Assembly (NCBI GenBank): GCA_002397355.1
Contig: DHAI01000106.1
Coordinates: 34,286-40,149 of the forward strand
Source: Ruminococcaceae bacterium UBA4958
GTDB lineage: Bacteria; Bacillota; Clostridia; Oscillospirales; Acutalibacteraceae
Length of the DNA: 5,864 nucleotides
Reading direction: 5' to 3'
Position numbers and translations under genes: made by a program. Under the pieces are notes generated by a model, which was not told where the DNA came from, made no database searches, and saw nothing but the letters and a program-made list of their open reading frames with translations. Below, piece after piece: positions 5,150 through 5,864 of this stretch (the stretch's first letter is position 1; each line of letters opens with the position of its first letter).

Positions 5150-5156
5150 CCTCCTA
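5150..5156 (-). promoter_or_regulatory. rpoD ribosome binding site fused to the dnaG stop
   Basis: The minus strand reads TAGGAGG, in which the dnaG stop TAG (5156-5154) forms part of AGGAGG (5155-5150). With 6 bases between this site and ATG 5143, it decides the rpoD start and suggests that rpoD translation is coupled to the end of dnaG. Confidence 0.8.
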
Positions 5157-5864
5157 TTTCTTCTGCTGCCTTAATTTTTCCAGGTAATTCTCTATTTCCC
5201 CGGGCTGCGCCGCCCCGGCGCAGCTCAATTTTGTTTTTTCATTTTCCTGCAGGATCACGTCCATGTATTCCGCGGCATCGCCGCTCTGCAGGGAGATGCC
5301 GTCATAATGCGCAAGGAGACCTGCCAGGCAGGCGATCTCGTCCTCGGAAAAATCCGCGGAAAGCGCGGTCAGGCTGACGGACTCTCCCGCTTGTATTCTT
5401 TCCAAGATTTTTCCATATACACGGCGGTTGAACGCCGTTATGAATTTCTCCGGCGGAAGTTTTGCGGCGATTCCTCCCGCGGCGCCCGGATCTTTCATCA
5501 GATACGCGAGAAGCGCCTCCTCGGCGCTCGCCGCCCTTAAATTCCCGGCCTTCTCGGGATTGATGCCGTCGCGGTAGCCGGCCGTCCTGCGGCTGATCTC
5601 CCGGAACTGCTCTTTCCGGTGCGACCGTTCGATCTTCCGGCTCCCGTCGTTCACCTGGGCAAGCAGCGTCGCGGTTTCCACGCCCGTCTCCGCTGCGACC
5701 TTGCCGGCGTAGATCTCCCGCTCCACGCGGTTTTCCAGCGCGGCCAAAACCTGCACCGCGCTGCGCAGGTAGGCCACGCGGCCCTCCGCCGTCTGCAGGT
5801 TGCAGCCGGCCTTCGCCTTTTGCAGGCTGTACTCCACGTCGTTGCCGCAGGCGTCCAGCATTTG
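5154..5864 (-). CDS. dnaG: DNA primase DnaG, C-terminal part (5' partial)
   Basis: DnaG makes the RNA primers for DNA replication. Only the last 236 or so residues are in the window; the frame stays open to base 5864 (a Gln codon precedes the first visible Met), so the zinc-binding and most of the catalytic TOPRIM domain lie outside. The visible part begins with [16 protein letters not shown], and continues through [38 protein letters not shown], typical of the region after the TOPRIM core in clostridial primases. It then crosses a poorly conserved linker into an all-helical C-terminal domain ([13 protein letters not shown]... onward) that in this family binds the replicative helicase DnaB. 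Assignment rests on this partial similarity plus the position directly before rpoD. The stop TAG overlaps the rpoD ribosome binding site. Confidence 0.88.
   Translation of the reverse strand, partial: QMLDACGNDVEYSLQKAKAGCNLQTAEGRVAYLRSAVQVLAALENRVEREIYAGKVAAETGVETATLLAQVNDGSRKIERSHRKEQFREISRRTAGYRDGINPEKAGNLRAASAEEALLAYLMKDPGAAGGIAAKLPPEKFITAFNRRVYGKILERIQAGESVSLTALSADFSEDEIACLAGLLAHYDGISLQSGDAAEYMDVILQENEKTKLSCAGAAQPGEIENYLEKLRQQKK
5202..5239 (+). terminator. Terminator-like hairpin antisense to the end of dnaG
   Basis: GCTGCGCCG (5204-5212) pairs perfectly with 5216-5224 around a 3-base loop, and the stem extends through a G-U and a G-C pair to 5202-5226. On the plus strand it is followed by AATTTTGTTTTTTC, an almost continuous T run to 5239. 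This would stop plus-strand (antisense) transcription. In the dnaG-rpoD message the same bases form an A-rich tract followed by a strong hairpin about 60 bases before the rpoD ATG, encoding dnaG residues SCAGAAQPG. Which role, if any, is used cannot be told from sequence. Confidence 0.55.

Noticed and set aside
5223..5250. A possible SigH-type promoter for rpoD inside dnaG (minus strand)
   Set aside because: The -35 part (GCAGGAAAA, 5250-5242) fits the SigH consensus, but at the right spacing the -10 reads ATTGAGC, lacking the GAAT core.
4082..5377. A 431-codon plus-strand open frame opposite rpoD and the end of dnaG
   Set aside because: It mirrors the GC-rich codon pattern of the real genes, shows no protein family features, and has no ribosome binding site of note. 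rpoD on the other strand is unambiguous.

Overview
The window looks like a chromosomal segment from a GC-rich, probably spore-forming member of the Clostridia (Oscillospiraceae/Ruminococcaceae-like). This is inferred from three things: a dnaG-rpoD gene pair with strong AGGAGG-type ribosome binding sites, a sigma factor of the SigH (Spo0H) type, and a YifB/ComM protein of clostridial character. No genus can be named from the sequence alone. Genes are mostly GC-rich. An AT-richer stretch (roughly 1240-1570 and 1720-1910) interrupts them. I see no rRNA, tRNA, CRISPR array or insertion sequence.

Left part (1-1102): the 3' part of an acyl-CoA thioesterase gene (+) runs tail-to-tail into a SigH-like sigma factor gene (-). 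Their ends overlap by 7 bases. The sigma gene has a near-consensus housekeeping promoter at 1074-1102. Inside its coding sequence, on the opposite strand, lies a perfect 13-bp hairpin followed by six T (692-732). This has the form of an intrinsic terminator for transcripts arriving from the thioesterase side.

Middle (1103-1927): a short AT-rich orphan gene for a 77-residue protein of unknown function (1357-1590, about 44% GC by hand count) has its own promoter, ribosome binding site and terminator. Its stop codon lies in the terminator loop. A 337-base leader with a GC-rich hairpin and a perfect TATAAT separates it from comM.

Right part (1928-5864): a complete comM/yifB gene (+) meets a minus-strand operon across a strong bidirectional terminator (3553-3593). 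In transcription order the operon is dnaG (only the C-terminal part is in the window), rpoD (primary sigma factor) and an Rrf2-family regulator with three cysteines placed as in IscR-type Fe-S sensors. Both junctions have the stop codon fused to the next ribosome binding site, which suggests translational coupling. A GC-rich hairpin next to an A-rich tract sits at the very end of dnaG. It may separate the fates of the dnaG and rpoD parts of the message, or act as a terminator for antisense transcripts.

Most of the content is core housekeeping. The less ordinary points are the antisense terminator-like structures inside two coding sequences, the small orphan gene, and the placement of a probable redox or Fe-S regulator directly behind the primary sigma factor.
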